Of a stretch of 64,000 nt of DNA, positions 1-8,221 are shown in pieces. A program made the translations under genes and the position numbers. This DNA is from Faecalibacterium prausnitzii (GTDB lineage: Bacteria; Bacillota; Clostridia; Oscillospirales; Ruminococcaceae). The DNA lies in assembly GCF_019967995.1 (NCBI RefSeq), contig NZ_CP065377.1:1240001-1304000 (forward strand), in the 5' to 3' direction. How positions within the stretch are numbered: position 1 is the stretch's first letter; every line of letters begins with the position of its first letter. Below the pieces are notes generated by a model, which was not told where the DNA came from, did not search any database, and worked only from the letters and a program-made list of their open reading frames with translations.

Positions 1-207
1 AACTATTTGAAATGCCTGTTTGCGCTGGGTTTTCAGGGCTTTCTCATCCTCATCTGCGTAGCAATTTATGCGGTGCTGATCCAGAGCGTAGCGATTTCCG
101 GGGATGCCATCAACTCCATTTGGAGCATTGTGGGCTACACTGTTCTGCTCTGTTTCAGCCTGTTCAAGACCAGTTCCGTGACAAAATCCGTTCTCGGAGC
201 GCATTAA
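1..207 (+). CDS. C-terminus of TrbL/VirB6-like conjugation membrane protein (partial)
   Basis: The reading frame is open from the first base and ends at TAA 205-207, so only the last 68 codons are present. The visible part has two hydrophobic segments (about residues 8-27 and 40-55) and a short polar tail. This fits the C-terminus of the polytopic VirB6/TrbL-like inner-membrane channel component that precedes PrgI in Tn1549-type elements. The protein would sit in the cytoplasmic membrane as part of the type IV secretion channel. The assignment relies mainly on position directly upstream of prgI and virB4, because little sequence is available. Confidence 0.65.
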   Translation, partial: NYLKCLFALGFQGFLILICVAIYAVLIQSVAISGDAINSIWSIVGYTVLLCFSLFKTSSVTKSVLGAH

Positions 208-220
208 AGGAGGTGCTTTA

Positions 221-586
221 TTGGCTGCGTATATTTCCGTCCCCCGTGACCTGACGAAGGTGAAATCGAAGGTCGCATTCAATCTGACCAAACGGCAGCT
301 CGTCTGCTTTGGCACAGCGGCTCTCATTGGAGTGCCGCTATTTTTTGTTCTCCGGGACTCCGGCGGCAACACTGCCGCCACCCTCGGCATGATGGCGGTG
401 ATGCTGCCAGCGTTTTTCCTTGGGATGTACGAAAAAAACGGTCAGCCCATGGAAAAGCTGCTGTCGTACTATGTGCAGTCCCGGTTTGTCCGCCCGAAGA
501 TTCGCCCCTACAAGACCAACAACTACTATGCGATTTTGATGAAGGGAGGCGCAACCTATGATTCCGTTTTGGAAAAAGACCGGTAA
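221..586 (+). CDS. PrgI family conjugation membrane protein
   Basis: This 121-residue protein starts at TTG 221, seven bases after a strong AAAGGAGGT site at 206-214. The N-terminus is polar (SVPRDLTKVKSKV), followed by two adjacent membrane segments at about residues 28-45 and 50-68 and a basic tail. This is the layout of the PrgI family, small membrane proteins found next to VirB4 ATPases in Gram-positive conjugation systems and thought to be VirB3-like. Its 3' end overlaps the virB4 start by 29 bases, so the two are probably translationally coupled. No unusual features are seen. Confidence 0.85.
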   Translation: MAAYISVPRDLTKVKSKVAFNLTKRQLVCFGTAALIGVPLFFVLRDSGGNTAATLGMMAVMLPAFFLGMYEKNGQPMEKLLSYYVQSRFVRPKIRPYKTNNYYAILMKGGATYDSVLEKDR

Positions 587-2930
587 GGACGGCAAGAAAA
601 AACCGCAGAAACCCGCCGTGCCCCGGACCGCCCAGCAGTCCATCCCCATGCAGCGGATGTTTGAGGACGGCACCTGCCGTGTCCGTCCCGGCTACTACAC
701 CCGCACCATCCAGTATCAGGACATCAATTACCAGCTCGCCCAGCAGGAGGATAAGACGGCGATTTTCGAGGAATGGTGCAGTTTTCTGAACTTCTTCGAT
801 TCCAGCATCAAGTTTGAACTGTCCTTTGTGAACATGGCAACCGACAGCACCGAGTTTGAGAAAAGCATCCGTATCCCGTACCAGCGAGATGGTTTCGATG
901 ATGTTCGTGCGGAGTATTCCCAGATGCTGCGCCAGCAGCTTGCCAAGGGCAATAATGGTCTGACCAAGACCAAATTCATCACCTTTGGCGTAGAGGGCGA
1001 GAGCATGGCGCAGGTCAAGCCCCGGCTCGACCACATCCAGAACGATTTGCTCAACAACTTCCACCGGCTGGGGGTGCAGGCAAAGCCCCTGAACGGTGTC
1101 CAGCGGCTGAAACTCATGCACGATATGTTCAACATGGACGGCGCATCCAAGTTTCATTTCGACTGGAAAGACCTCGTAAAAAGTGGGCTTTCGGTGAAGG
1201 ATGCCATTGCGCCCACCGCCTTTGCCTTCAAAAATTCCCGGACGTTCCAGATGGGCGGCATCTTCTGCGCCGCCAGCTTTTTGAGCATTACGGCATCGGA
1301 CATCAGCGACCAGCTTTTGAAGGATTTTCTGGATATGGATTCCAGCCAGATCGTCACCATGCACATCCAGTCCGTTGACCAGAACCGTGCCATCAAAACC
1401 GTCAAGCGCACCATCACCGAACTGGATCGTAGTACCATTGAGGAACAGAAAAAAGCCATCCGTTCCGGTTATGATATCGACATTCTTCCGTCGGATCTGA
1501 AAACCTACGGCAGAGATGCCAAAGCCCTGCTGAAAGAATTGCAGAGCCAGAACGAGAGAATGTTTTTGGTGACATTCCTCGTTTTGAACACCGGGCGCAC
1601 GGAGCAGGAACTGGAAAACAACGTCTTTCAGGCAAGCTCCATCGCTCAGAAGCACAACTGCAACCTGTGCCGTCTGGATTTCCAGCAGGAGCAGGGGCTG
1701 ATGAGCAGTCTGCCGCTGGCAGATTGCCAGATTGAGATTCAGCGCGGTCTTACCACTAGCAGCACCGCCATCTTCATTCCGTTTACCACGCAGGAACTGT
1801 ACCAGTCCGGCAAAGAAAGTCTGTACTACGGACTGAACGCCCTGTCCAACAACCTCATCATGGTGGACCGGAAGAAGCTGAAGAACCCCAACGGCCTGAT
1901 CCTCGGCACTCCGGGAAGCGGCAAAAGTTTCTCGGCAAAGCGTGAAATCGCAAACGCTTTTTTGGTGACGGACGATGATATTATTGTGAACGATCCAGAG
2001 GGAGAGTATTCTCCTCTGGTGAATCGGCTGAAAGGTCAGGTTATCAAAATCAGCCCCAACAGCACCCAGTTCATCAATCCCATGGACATTAACGCCAACT
2101 ATTCGGAGGAAGATAATCCGCTTTCCCTGAAAGCTGACTTTATTCTTTCTTTGTGTGAACTGGTGGTGGGTGGCAAGGAAGGGCTTCTGCCGGTGGAGAA
2201 AACCGTCATTGACCGCTGTGTGCATCTGATCTACCGCAAATATTTTGCCGACCCCTGCCCGGAGAATATGCCCATCCTTGAGGACTTGTACAATGCCCTG
2301 CTCCAACAGGACGAGAAAGAAGCCCACCATGTTGCCACCGCACTGGAAATCTACGTCAAGGGCAGTCTGAACCTGTTCAACCACCGCACCAATGTGAACG
2401 TCAACAACCGCATCGTCTGCTATGACATCAAGGAACTGGGCAAACAGATGAAGAAGCTCGGTATGCTCATTGTGCAGGATCAGGTGTGGGGGCGTGTCAC
2501 GGCAAACCGTAGCAGCGGAAAGTCCACACGGTATTATATGGACGAGATGCACCTGCTTCTGAAAGAGGAGCAGACTGCGGCGTATTCCGTGGAGATCTGG
2601 AAGCGTTTCCGCAAGTGGGGCGGTATTCCCACAGGGCTGACTCAGAACGTGAAAGACCTTCTTTCTTCCCGTGAGGTCGAGAATATTTTTGAAAATTCGG
2701 ACATGATCATCATGCTGAATCAGGCGGCAGGCGACCGGCAAATTCTCGCAAAGCAGCTCAACATCTCGCCCCATCAGCTTTCCTATGTGACCCACTCCGG
2801 CGAGGGCGAGGGGCTGCTGTTTTTCGGCAATGTCATTCTGCCGTTTGTGGACCGTTTCCCCACCGATTTGGAACTCTACCGCATTATGACCACCAAGTTG
2901 GGTGAGGTTTCGGAGGGCACACAGAAATGA
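558..2930 (+). CDS. virB4: VirB4-family conjugative transfer ATPase
   Basis: This 790-residue cytoplasmic ATPase powers assembly and substrate transfer of the type IV secretion channel. The start ATG 558 follows GGGAGG at 544-549. A Walker A motif (GTPGSGKS) is at about residues 450-458 and a Walker B motif ending in DE (YYMDEMHLLL) at about 658-667. The N-terminal half matches the non-catalytic VirB4/TraE region. Length and domain order are normal for Tn916 Orf16/Tn1549-type VirB4 proteins. It overlaps prgI upstream, and its TGA overlaps the ATG of the next gene (ATGA at 2927-2930), which indicates one operon. A long antisense open frame across it is a composition artefact. Confidence 0.93.
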   Translation: MIPFWKKTGKDGKKKPQKPAVPRTAQQSIPMQRMFEDGTCRVRPGYYTRTIQYQDINYQLAQQEDKTAIFEEWCSFLNFFDSSIKFELSFVNMATDSTEFEKSIRIPYQRDGFDDVRAEYSQMLRQQLAKGNNGLTKTKFITFGVEGESMAQVKPRLDHIQNDLLNNFHRLGVQAKPLNGVQRLKLMHDMFNMDGASKFHFDWKDLVKSGLSVKDAIAPTAFAFKNSRTFQMGGIFCAASFLSITASDISDQLLKDFLDMDSSQIVTMHIQSVDQNRAIKTVKRTITELDRSTIEEQKKAIRSGYDIDILPSDLKTYGRDAKALLKELQSQNERMFLVTFLVLNTGRTEQELENNVFQASSIAQKHNCNLCRLDFQQEQGLMSSLPLADCQIEIQRGLTTSSTAIFIPFTTQELYQSGKESLYYGLNALSNNLIMVDRKKLKNPNGLILGTPGSGKSFSAKREIANAFLVTDDDIIVNDPEGEYSPLVNRLKGQVIKISPNSTQFINPMDINANYSEEDNPLSLKADFILSLCELVVGGKEGLLPVEKTVIDRCVHLIYRKYFADPCPENMPILEDLYNALLQQDEKEAHHVATALEIYVKGSLNLFNHRTNVNVNNRIVCYDIKELGKQMKKLGMLIVQDQVWGRVTANRSSGKSTRYYMDEMHLLLKEEQTAAYSVEIWKRFRKWGGIPTGLTQNVKDLLSSREVENIFENSDMIIMLNQAAGDRQILAKQLNISPHQLSYVTHSGEGEGLLFFGNVILPFVDRFPTDLELYRIMTTKLGEVSEGTQK

Positions 2931-4660
2931 GCAATCCGAAGCTGAATCACAAAGAGGAAACGTCAACCAAAAAGACCCGTTCTCCCCCGAAAAGAGCCAA
3001 GGTGGAGCAGTCGGTGCCCAAAAAGAAAAAGCTGAAAACCGATGCGGAAAAGGCAGCAGAAAAAGCCCAACACTTGAGGTTCGGCAAGGCGGAGCTGACC
3101 CCTGACGAGTTGAGCCGGTTGAGCAAGGCGCAGAAGCGGGAGATGTACGCTGCCCATGCCGCCCGCTCTGCGGTGCATCACGAAGTTGACCAGTACGAGG
3201 ATGAAAACGTCGGTGTGCAGGCGTTGAGCGAGGGCGAAAAAGCGGCAGGAAATGTCCGTGATATTTCCAAAAGCCGCTATGCCCGGAAGCTCAAGAAGAA
3301 AGCCAAGATGCAGGGCAAGAAGGGCACCAAAACCGCAAAATCTTCTGCACGAGAGCCGACTGCAACACAAGATGCAGGCGCATCCAGCACCGGCGAGGGC
3401 GGCTCCAACTGGCTTTCCCGGTGGCGGCAGAAACAGGACATCCGGCAGAGCTACTATGCCGCCGCCCGGTCAGGCACGGCGGCGCAGACCGCAGGTGGCA
3501 AAGCAGCATCCAACGGCGCATCTGCTGCTCGGTCCAGCATTGAACAGGCGGTAGAAAAGGGCAAAACTGCCGTCAGCACTGCCGTGAAAGGGCTGGTGAA
3601 TGCCGCCAAGGGCAACGCACACGTTCTGGTGATCGTGGGCGTTTTTCTTTTGCTCATTCTCATGGTGATGTCCGGCTTTTCCTCCTGCGGCATCCTCTTT
3701 TCCGGCGGCACACAGGTGTCCGGGCAGACCATGTACTCCGCCGAGGATCGGGATATTCGCGGTGCAGAGCAGGACTATAAGAAGCTGGAAAAGGAACTGG
3801 ACAAAAAGATCAAGCGAACTCCCGCCGATCACCCCGGCTACAACGAGTACCAGTACCATCTTGACCCCATCGAGCATGACCCGTGGCAGTTGACTTCTTT
3901 TCTCACGACCCTGTATGACGATTACACCCGGTCGGAGGTGCAGGGCAAGCTGAAGGAAACCTTCAAAAAGCAGTACAAGCTGACCACATGGGTAGAGGTG
4001 CAGACCCGGTATATGACCGTCTGGGTCATCAGCCCGGCAGGAATCCCGGTTCCCACGCAGGTGCCCTACGAGTACAAAATCTTCCACACCAAATTGGTGA
4101 ACCGAGGCTTGGAGGTGGTCATCCGGGAAGAACTGGACAACGACCAGTGGAAACGCTACGAGATTTTCCAAGACACCTTGGGCGGCAGACCCTACCTGTT
4201 CAACGGCGGTCTGCCGCCCGGTGGCTCTGATGGCTCCGGCACACCGGGCATTGATTATCAGATTCCGGCAGAAGCCCTGACCGACAGCGAATTTGCCGCC
4301 ATCTACAAGGAAGCCCAAAAGTATGTGGGCACACCTTACGTCTGGGGCGGCTCTACCCCGGAAACCGGGTTCGATTGCAGCGGTTATGTCTGCTGGGTCT
4401 ACAACCAGAACGGCTACGATGCGGGGCGCACCACCGCCAACGGTCTGTGGAACAAGAGCCAGCACATTTCCGAAGCCGAAGCAAAGCCTGGCGACCTTGT
4501 TTTCTTCGAGGGAACGTATGATACGCCGGGGAAAAGTCACGTTGGAATCTACCTCGGCAACGGCATGATGGTCAGTGCCGGAGACCCAATCAAGTACGCA
4601 AACATTCACTCGTCCTACTGGGAGAAGCATCTCGCCGGATTCGGACGGCTTTCAAAATGA
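2927..4660 (+). CDS. Membrane-anchored NlpC/P60 cell-wall hydrolase of the conjugation machinery
   Basis: This 577-residue protein is expected to open peptidoglycan for the mating channel. Residues 1-220 are very basic, Ala/Lys-rich and probably disordered in the cytoplasm. One membrane segment is at about 231-255. A central extracellular region (about 270-430) follows, and a C-terminal NlpC/P60 domain begins near residue 464. The catalytic cysteine lies in FDCSGYV (about residue 483) and the partner histidine in SHVGIYL. This is the Orf14/CwlT-like hydrolase position in Tn1549-type elements, but there is no second SLT lysozyme domain of the Tn916 type. It is coupled to virB4 by ATGA overlap. 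The assignment is secure; its necessity for transfer is inferred. Confidence 0.9.
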   Translation: MSNPKLNHKEETSTKKTRSPPKRAKVEQSVPKKKKLKTDAEKAAEKAQHLRFGKAELTPDELSRLSKAQKREMYAAHAARSAVHHEVDQYEDENVGVQALSEGEKAAGNVRDISKSRYARKLKKKAKMQGKKGTKTAKSSAREPTATQDAGASSTGEGGSNWLSRWRQKQDIRQSYYAAARSGTAAQTAGGKAASNGASAARSSIEQAVEKGKTAVSTAVKGLVNAAKGNAHVLVIVGVFLLLILMVMSGFSSCGILFSGGTQVSGQTMYSAEDRDIRGAEQDYKKLEKELDKKIKRTPADHPGYNEYQYHLDPIEHDPWQLTSFLTTLYDDYTRSEVQGKLKETFKKQYKLTTWVEVQTRYMTVWVISPAGIPVPTQVPYEYKIFHTKLVNRGLEVVIREELDNDQWKRYEIFQDTLGGRPYLFNGGLPPGGSDGSGTPGIDYQIPAEALTDSEFAAIYKEAQKYVGTPYVWGGSTPETGFDCSGYVCWVYNQNGYDAGRTTANGLWNKSQHISEAEAKPGDLVFFEGTYDTPGKSHVGIYLGNGMMVSAGDPIKYANIHSSYWEKHLAGFGRLSK

Positions 4661-4674
4661 TTGGAGGAGTTACT

Positions 4675-4938
4675 ATGAGCGAAAAATCGGATAAGCTGCG
4701 GGCAATGCTGGCAAAAGAGAAGGAGCGCCGCATCAAGCTGAACAACCGCATCGAGATCCTGGAGCGGCGCATTCAGGAGGAGGATTCCGCCGAGGTCAAC
4801 GAGATGGTACGGACTGCAAAGGTCACGCCGGAACAGCTCGCCGCCCTGCTGCGGCAGTCGGCCACCACCACCCCGAACCCGGCTGCGCTGTCTGCGGTCG
4901 GCGCAACTTTCGAGAAGGAGAATGCAGATGAAGATTAA
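4675..4938 (+). CDS. DUF4315 family small protein
   Basis: This 87-residue charged protein has a predicted N-terminal coiled coil (about residues 1-40, rich in Lys, Arg, Glu and Leu) and an Ala/Thr/Pro-rich tail. The start at ATG 4675 is chosen because GGAGG at 4663-4667 lies eight bases upstream; the in-frame ATG at 4657 has no such site. Small DUF4315 proteins occupy this place, between the NlpC/P60 hydrolase and a DUF4366 protein, in many Clostridial conjugative elements. The molecular role is unknown. It is most likely a cytoplasmic accessory of the transfer operon, and its 3' end overlaps the next gene. Confidence 0.75.
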   Translation: MSEKSDKLRAMLAKEKERRIKLNNRIEILERRIQEEDSAEVNEMVRTAKVTPEQLAALLRQSATTTPNPAALSAVGATFEKENADED

Positions 4939-5656
4939 GAAACTGGGCGCACTGCTGGTATCGGCGGTGCTATGCGCTGGCATGGCGGCTCCCGCTTTTG
5001 CCTTTGAGGGCGAAGCTACCCCGGTGGAACAGCCTGTTTTGCCGGAGGTGATGGAAGATGTTGTTACCATCACGGATGAAACCTCCGGCGCACTGACCCC
5101 GGAGGGCAATCTGACACTGGTGGACGATTACCACACCAATTATTCGGATGGTTCCGGGCAGCAGTTCATCACGCTGGTATCGAAATCGGGTGCGACATTT
5201 TATCTGGTAATCGACCGGAACAGTAAAGGCGCACAAACCGTACACTTTATGAACCTTGTGGACGAAGCCGACCTGCTGGCACTGATGGAGGAAGAAGATG
5301 CGGATGCTTATACCGCCGAAAAGGAAGCGGCGGCGCAGGCGGAACAGGACAGGCTGAAAGCCGAGGAAGAAGCCAAGAAAGCCGCAGAAGAAGCGGCGGC
5401 ATCCGGTACGGAACAGACTGGTGGCAACAAAGTTACGAAGTATGCCGCCACATTCTTAGGCGTTCTGGCTCTGGTCGGTCTGGCTGCTGGCGGCGGCATT
5501 TACACCTTTATGAAGCAGAAGCAGAAAAAGCAGGCTGAAAAAGAAGCTCTTGACCCCGATGCAAACTACACCGAGGACAAGGGCGATTTTGAGATTCCGA
5601 CCGATGTGCCGGACGAGGACGAAACCCCGGACGAGCAGGACACTGAACCCATCTGA
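4928..5656 (+). CDS. DUF4366 family secreted, membrane-anchored protein of the transfer operon
   Basis: The product is about 242 residues. It has a classical signal peptide ending near AFAFEG, an extracellular domain of about 100 residues, an Ala/Glu/Lys-rich coiled stalk (EEEAKKAAEEAAA), one membrane helix near residues 172-195 and an acidic cytoplasmic tail. This layout and position match the DUF4366 family of Clostridial conjugative elements. ATG 4928 is preferred over ATG 4922 because AAGGAG at 4914-4919 would be only two bases from 4922. It overlaps DUF4315. The likely role is a surface or channel accessory protein, and direct functional knowledge is lacking. Confidence 0.75.
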   Translation: MKIKKLGALLVSAVLCAGMAAPAFAFEGEATPVEQPVLPEVMEDVVTITDETSGALTPEGNLTLVDDYHTNYSDGSGQQFITLVSKSGATFYLVIDRNSKGAQTVHFMNLVDEADLLALMEEEDADAYTAEKEAAAQAEQDRLKAEEEAKKAAEEAAASGTEQTGGNKVTKYAATFLGVLALVGLAAGGGIYTFMKQKQKKQAEKEALDPDANYTEDKGDFEIPTDVPDEDETPDEQDTEPI

Positions 5657-5717
5657 TTTCAAGGCGGCGTTTTGCCGCCCTACATATTGCAATCCGAAAC
5701 AGAATGGAGGGATTCTT

Positions 5718-6038
5718 ATCGCAAAATTGATCGTGGCGGAAAAACCGTCCGTTGCCATGTCCTACGCCAAAGTCCTCGGTGCCACCAGCCGTCAGGATGG
5801 CTACCTTGAGGGCAACGGCTATCTGGTAAGCTGGTGCGTGGGGCATCTGGTTGAGCTTGCGCCGCCCAATGTCTACGATGCCAAATACGTCAAGTGGAAC
5901 ATTGCAGATCTGCCCATCCTGCCGCAAAAGTGGGAGTATCTGGTGTCTGCCAGTACCAAAAAACAGTTCGGCATCCTGCAAAAGCTGATGCACTGCCCGG
6001 ATGTTGACAGCGTGATCTGTGCTACGGATGCAGGGTAG
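5718..6038 (+). pseudogene. topB: topB 5' part: DNA topoisomerase III, interrupted by the nested element
   Basis: This is the N-terminal TOPRIM part of a type IA topoisomerase (AKLIVAEKPSVA onwards), ending in frame at CATDAG followed by a TAG contributed by the inserted element. The remainder resumes in the same frame at 17118 with DAGREGEL. No ATG, GTG or TTG lies at the expected start. GGAGG at 5706-5710 points to ATC 5718 (or ATT 5712) as a near-cognate start, which is unusual. Joined at the core repeats the protein would be about 695 residues, normal for element-encoded TopB. As it stands the gene cannot make an active enzyme, because the insertion falls in the acidic metal-binding motif of the active site. 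Confidence 0.88.
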
Positions 6039-6053
6039 TGCGGTTAGGTGACT
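6027..6053. other. attL of the nested element
   Basis: The junction holds the core GATGCAGG (6027-6034) at the end of the topB 5' part, followed by the element arm with AGGTGACT at 6046-6053. The arm is the inverted counterpart of AGTCACCT at 17093-17100 at the other end. With the ends joined, the dyad centre falls on the GA dinucleotide of the core, as expected for the crossover site of a large serine recombinase. The crossover assignment is inference from symmetry. Confidence 0.75.
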
Positions 6054-6123
6054 CAAGAGAAAGAAAAAAGAGACCTCATCTCGTCAAAAATCAAATTTCA
6101 AAATCATTAAAGGAGCTATTCAA

Positions 6124-6384
6124 ATGAAACGAAATCAGAATTTCGACCATAATCACTCTCAAAAACTGCTTTCCTTCCGCTACAACATAGACACCAACCG
6201 AGTGGAAGCCCGGTTCACGGATGGCTCTGCCGTCGCCAACAGGATGCCCAACTGCCTCAGAACATCCTCAACCCGCTACTTTACAGTGGGGTTGACACGG
6301 AGGATTGAGTGTCATCGTTTTTTCATGGCTACCGCCGAAAATCATTGTAACGTATTTTGTGTTACAAATTGGTCAAGCGAATGA
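6124..6384 (+). CDS. Small hypothetical protein, DUF6061-like N-terminus, possibly frameshifted
   Basis: This 86-residue open frame starts at ATG 6124 after AAAGGAGC at 6110-6117, and is the first gene inside the nested element. Residues 13-36 (SFRYNIDTNRVEARFTDGS) resemble the N-terminus of small DUF6061-type proteins common in Clostridial mobile elements. The remainder does not look conserved. The +1 frame after codon 36 reads more protein-like and ends at a TGA near 6308, so a frameshift is possible. Function is unknown, and the family match is tentative. Confidence 0.45.
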   Translation: MKRNQNFDHNHSQKLLSFRYNIDTNRVEARFTDGSAVANRMPNCLRTSSTRYFTVGLTRRIECHRFFMATAENHCNVFCVTNWSSE

Positions 6385-6481
6385 TTATGATTAAAATTCT
6401 CTTACTCGCACAATAAGTCATTTGATAAACTGGTTAAAATGCCAAATAATTTCAAATCATAGTCCAACACACAACAAATGT

Positions 6482-6489
6482 GGTATAAT
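6482..6489 (+). promoter_or_regulatory. Extended -10 promoter upstream of the 6543 gene
   Basis: TGGTATAAT at 6481-6489 is an extended -10 element 53 bases upstream of ATG 6543. No good -35 is visible, as expected for the extended -10 class. The surrounding 200 bases are markedly AT-rich. Confidence 0.5.
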
Positions 6490-6542
6490 AACAATATATT
6501 TAATGCTTTAACTGTGTTTGCAAAAAGGAAAAGAAGATAAGT

Positions 6543-6899
6543 ATGGAGATTACATGGTTGAAAAATGAAGATAATGCCATTCAATACGTCTATGCCTCTG
6601 CTGTTCCCCAAAAAATACCATTAGACATTTTTAAAGAAATTGTTCAGAGCAGTAAAGAAAACTGTCTACCTGAATTTTATGTGATATCTGAACAGGGAAA
6701 GTATATCGGATATATTTTATTATTGGCCGATAAAAAAGAAGACATCCCTAAACCTTTTACATTTCTTGCATGTCATAATGGCGATACTCTGCCAAAAGAA
6801 ACTCACAAAAAAATATTGGAATTTATCGGCAAACGGTGTCGTGTAAACAACTGGAATAAACTCGCTTGGTTGGCCGAACAAGAAATCCAGCAATTGTGA
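6543..6899 (+). CDS. Hypothetical 118-residue protein
   Basis: This gene is not recognised. It starts at ATG 6543 after a purine-rich AAAGGAAAAGAAG stretch. The product is a soluble, mixed alpha/beta-looking protein with a hydrophobic strand YIGYILLLAD near residues 53-62 and a cysteine pair near residues 76 and 99. The gene is AT-richer than the rest of the element, which suggests separate ancestry. It stands alone between an extended -10 promoter and a convergent bidirectional terminator, so it is probably monocistronic. The central part is faintly reminiscent of GNAT-type folds, but no acetyl-CoA motif is visible and no function is assigned. Confidence 0.55.
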   Translation: MEITWLKNEDNAIQYVYASAVPQKIPLDIFKEIVQSSKENCLPEFYVISEQGKYIGYILLLADKKEDIPKPFTFLACHNGDTLPKETHKKILEFIGKRCRVNNWNKLAWLAEQEIQQL

Positions 6900-6979
6900 T
6901 ATCATCGTTTTTTAAGCTATCTCTCTATAAAAACTCCTTAAAGACATAAAGGCAAACTTGAATAAATAAATTTATCTAA

Positions 6980-7034
6980 AAGCCCCACCTACAATAGATA
7001 TTCCAAATCGAAGAATCTACTGCAGGTGGGGCTT
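6980..7034. terminator. Bidirectional hairpin between convergent genes
   Basis: AAGCCCCACCT at 6980-6990 pairs with AGGTGGGGCTT at 7024-7034 across a 33-base loop. On the minus strand the stem is followed by TTTTAGATAAATTT. It lies between the plus-strand gene ending at 6899 and the minus-strand gene ending at 7090, so it can serve both. Confidence 0.7.
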
Positions 7035-7089
7035 GTTCTATGTGATAAGCTATTTTGTAAAAATCAAATACGTAGATTATATGGCAGAA

Positions 7090-7605
7090 TCATTTGGTGA
7101 CACTGAAAGCTAATGTTGCGCCATCAACGACACTATACATATCGCCGTTAGCCGCAGTAGCAATTCCAGTAAACTCAACCTCCCATTTTCCTTTAGAGAG
7201 TCCATATTTTACATCTTCCGTACCGATTGTGCCGTATGCAGAAATGGCATGATCAAAGGTTCCAAAGGGTGTACCAAGTTTATTGAAATGCAGGTTACCT
7301 TCAAAGGAAACAATTACTGCACCCGGAACGGTAATCGTCCATTGGATATACCCTTCAGACAGATAATCAAGTGTACATGAACCAGCATCGCCCCAGAAGG
7401 TTTCGCGAGAAATTGGGACAAGTTTGAATGTTGCAGAGTTTACAGTTGTTCCTTTATCAATTTCGATACTAGATTTTTTGGAAGAAAGTGCTACAACGCC
7501 TGGTTCAACTGCAACAGCAGCAGGCATCAAAACTGTGTTGAAAACAACCAACGCAGCACTCGTTCCAGCCATTTTAAGGAATTCATTTCGGGTCATCTTT
7601 TTCAT
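7090..7605 (-). CDS. Secreted hypothetical protein downstream of the agr locus
   Basis: This 171-residue protein has a signal peptide of about 32 residues (basic MKKMTRNEF, hydrophobic core, AVAVE cleavage region). The mature part is rich in Ser, Thr, Gly and aromatic residues and looks beta-rich; one cysteine is visible. The start is ATG 7605 with AAGGAG 10 bases upstream. The N-terminal TRNEFLKMAGTSAA is slightly Tat-like but lacks the twin arginine. It is the last minus-strand gene of the agr neighbourhood, separated by about 195 bases from the gene before it, so it may have its own promoter. No family is recognised. A secreted effector or bacteriocin-like role is conceivable but unsupported. 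Confidence 0.65.
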   Translation of the reverse strand: MKKMTRNEFLKMAGTSAALVVFNTVLMPAAVAVEPGVVALSSKKSSIEIDKGTTVNSATFKLVPISRETFWGDAGSCTLDYLSEGYIQWTITVPGAVIVSFEGNLHFNKLGTPFGTFDHAISAYGTIGTEDVKYGLSKGKWEVEFTGIATAANGDMYSVVDGATLAFSVTK

Positions 7606-7800
7606 GTCGATTTGCTCCTTATATTTTATTGACTGTTACAAGTCACCCAGCTACAATTTGGATTCTTTTTCGCTTAATTCTGCACTGGAATCACCTCTTA
7701 CAAAATTTTAGTATATTGGCATCATCGTGATCAAAAGCAATATCACTAACAGCCACCTCATCACACTATAAAGCCGCAAATTTTCAACTCAGGTGTATGC

Positions 7801-8190
7801 TCATCGGCAAATAAATGTGAACCATACGAATGCCGCTGTTAAACAACCTGCCAAAACCACTAAAATACAACTTGCCAACTTTGGCTCAATAGCAACTTTT
7901 TGATTTTCGCACAGCGCAAATTTCTGAAGTTCCTGAAATGTTGTTTGATTGACATTGCCGTGTATTGCTTTCCATGCAACGAAATGATTTGTAATCAGAA
8001 GATAATCTGAAACGATTCCTACAAAAACAATGGCAAAAAATGCTGCGGAAAAGAACCACATTCCATCGCATTGATTCACCGTCAGGATATCCTGAAGGCT
8101 TGCTGGCTTCAATGCCCATAAAGCCACAACATATAGCAATACTTCGCAGAAATCTCTTTGGAGTGGCCCTTTTTGCTTAAAGAATCCCAT
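7801..8190 (-). CDS. Hypothetical integral membrane protein in the agr-linked cluster
   Basis: The product is 129 residues with three hydrophobic segments at about 14-31, 45-65 and 107-126 and a polar, charged region between the second and third. ATG 8190 is preferred, with GGGAGA about eight bases upstream. A TTG at 8232 would add 14 residues and overlap the upstream gene by 11 bases, so coupling is possible. It follows the secreted 248-residue protein in the same direction. A membrane protein next to a secreted protein and agrBD suggests export, immunity or anchoring of a secreted product. That is inference from context only. Confidence 0.55.
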   Translation of the reverse strand: MGFFKQKGPLQRDFCEVLLYVVALWALKPASLQDILTVNQCDGMWFFSAAFFAIVFVGIVSDYLLITNHFVAWKAIHGNVNQTTFQELQKFALCENQKVAIEPKLASCILVVLAGCLTAAFVWFTFICR

Positions 8191-8221
8191 TACATGTTCT
8201 CCCTGTTCTTTGAAGTCACTA

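Noticed and set aside
324..2966. 880-codon open frame antisense to virB4
   Set aside because: It covers virB4 and prgI exactly in a shadow frame, has no ribosome site or recognisable domain, and virB4 has all its motifs.
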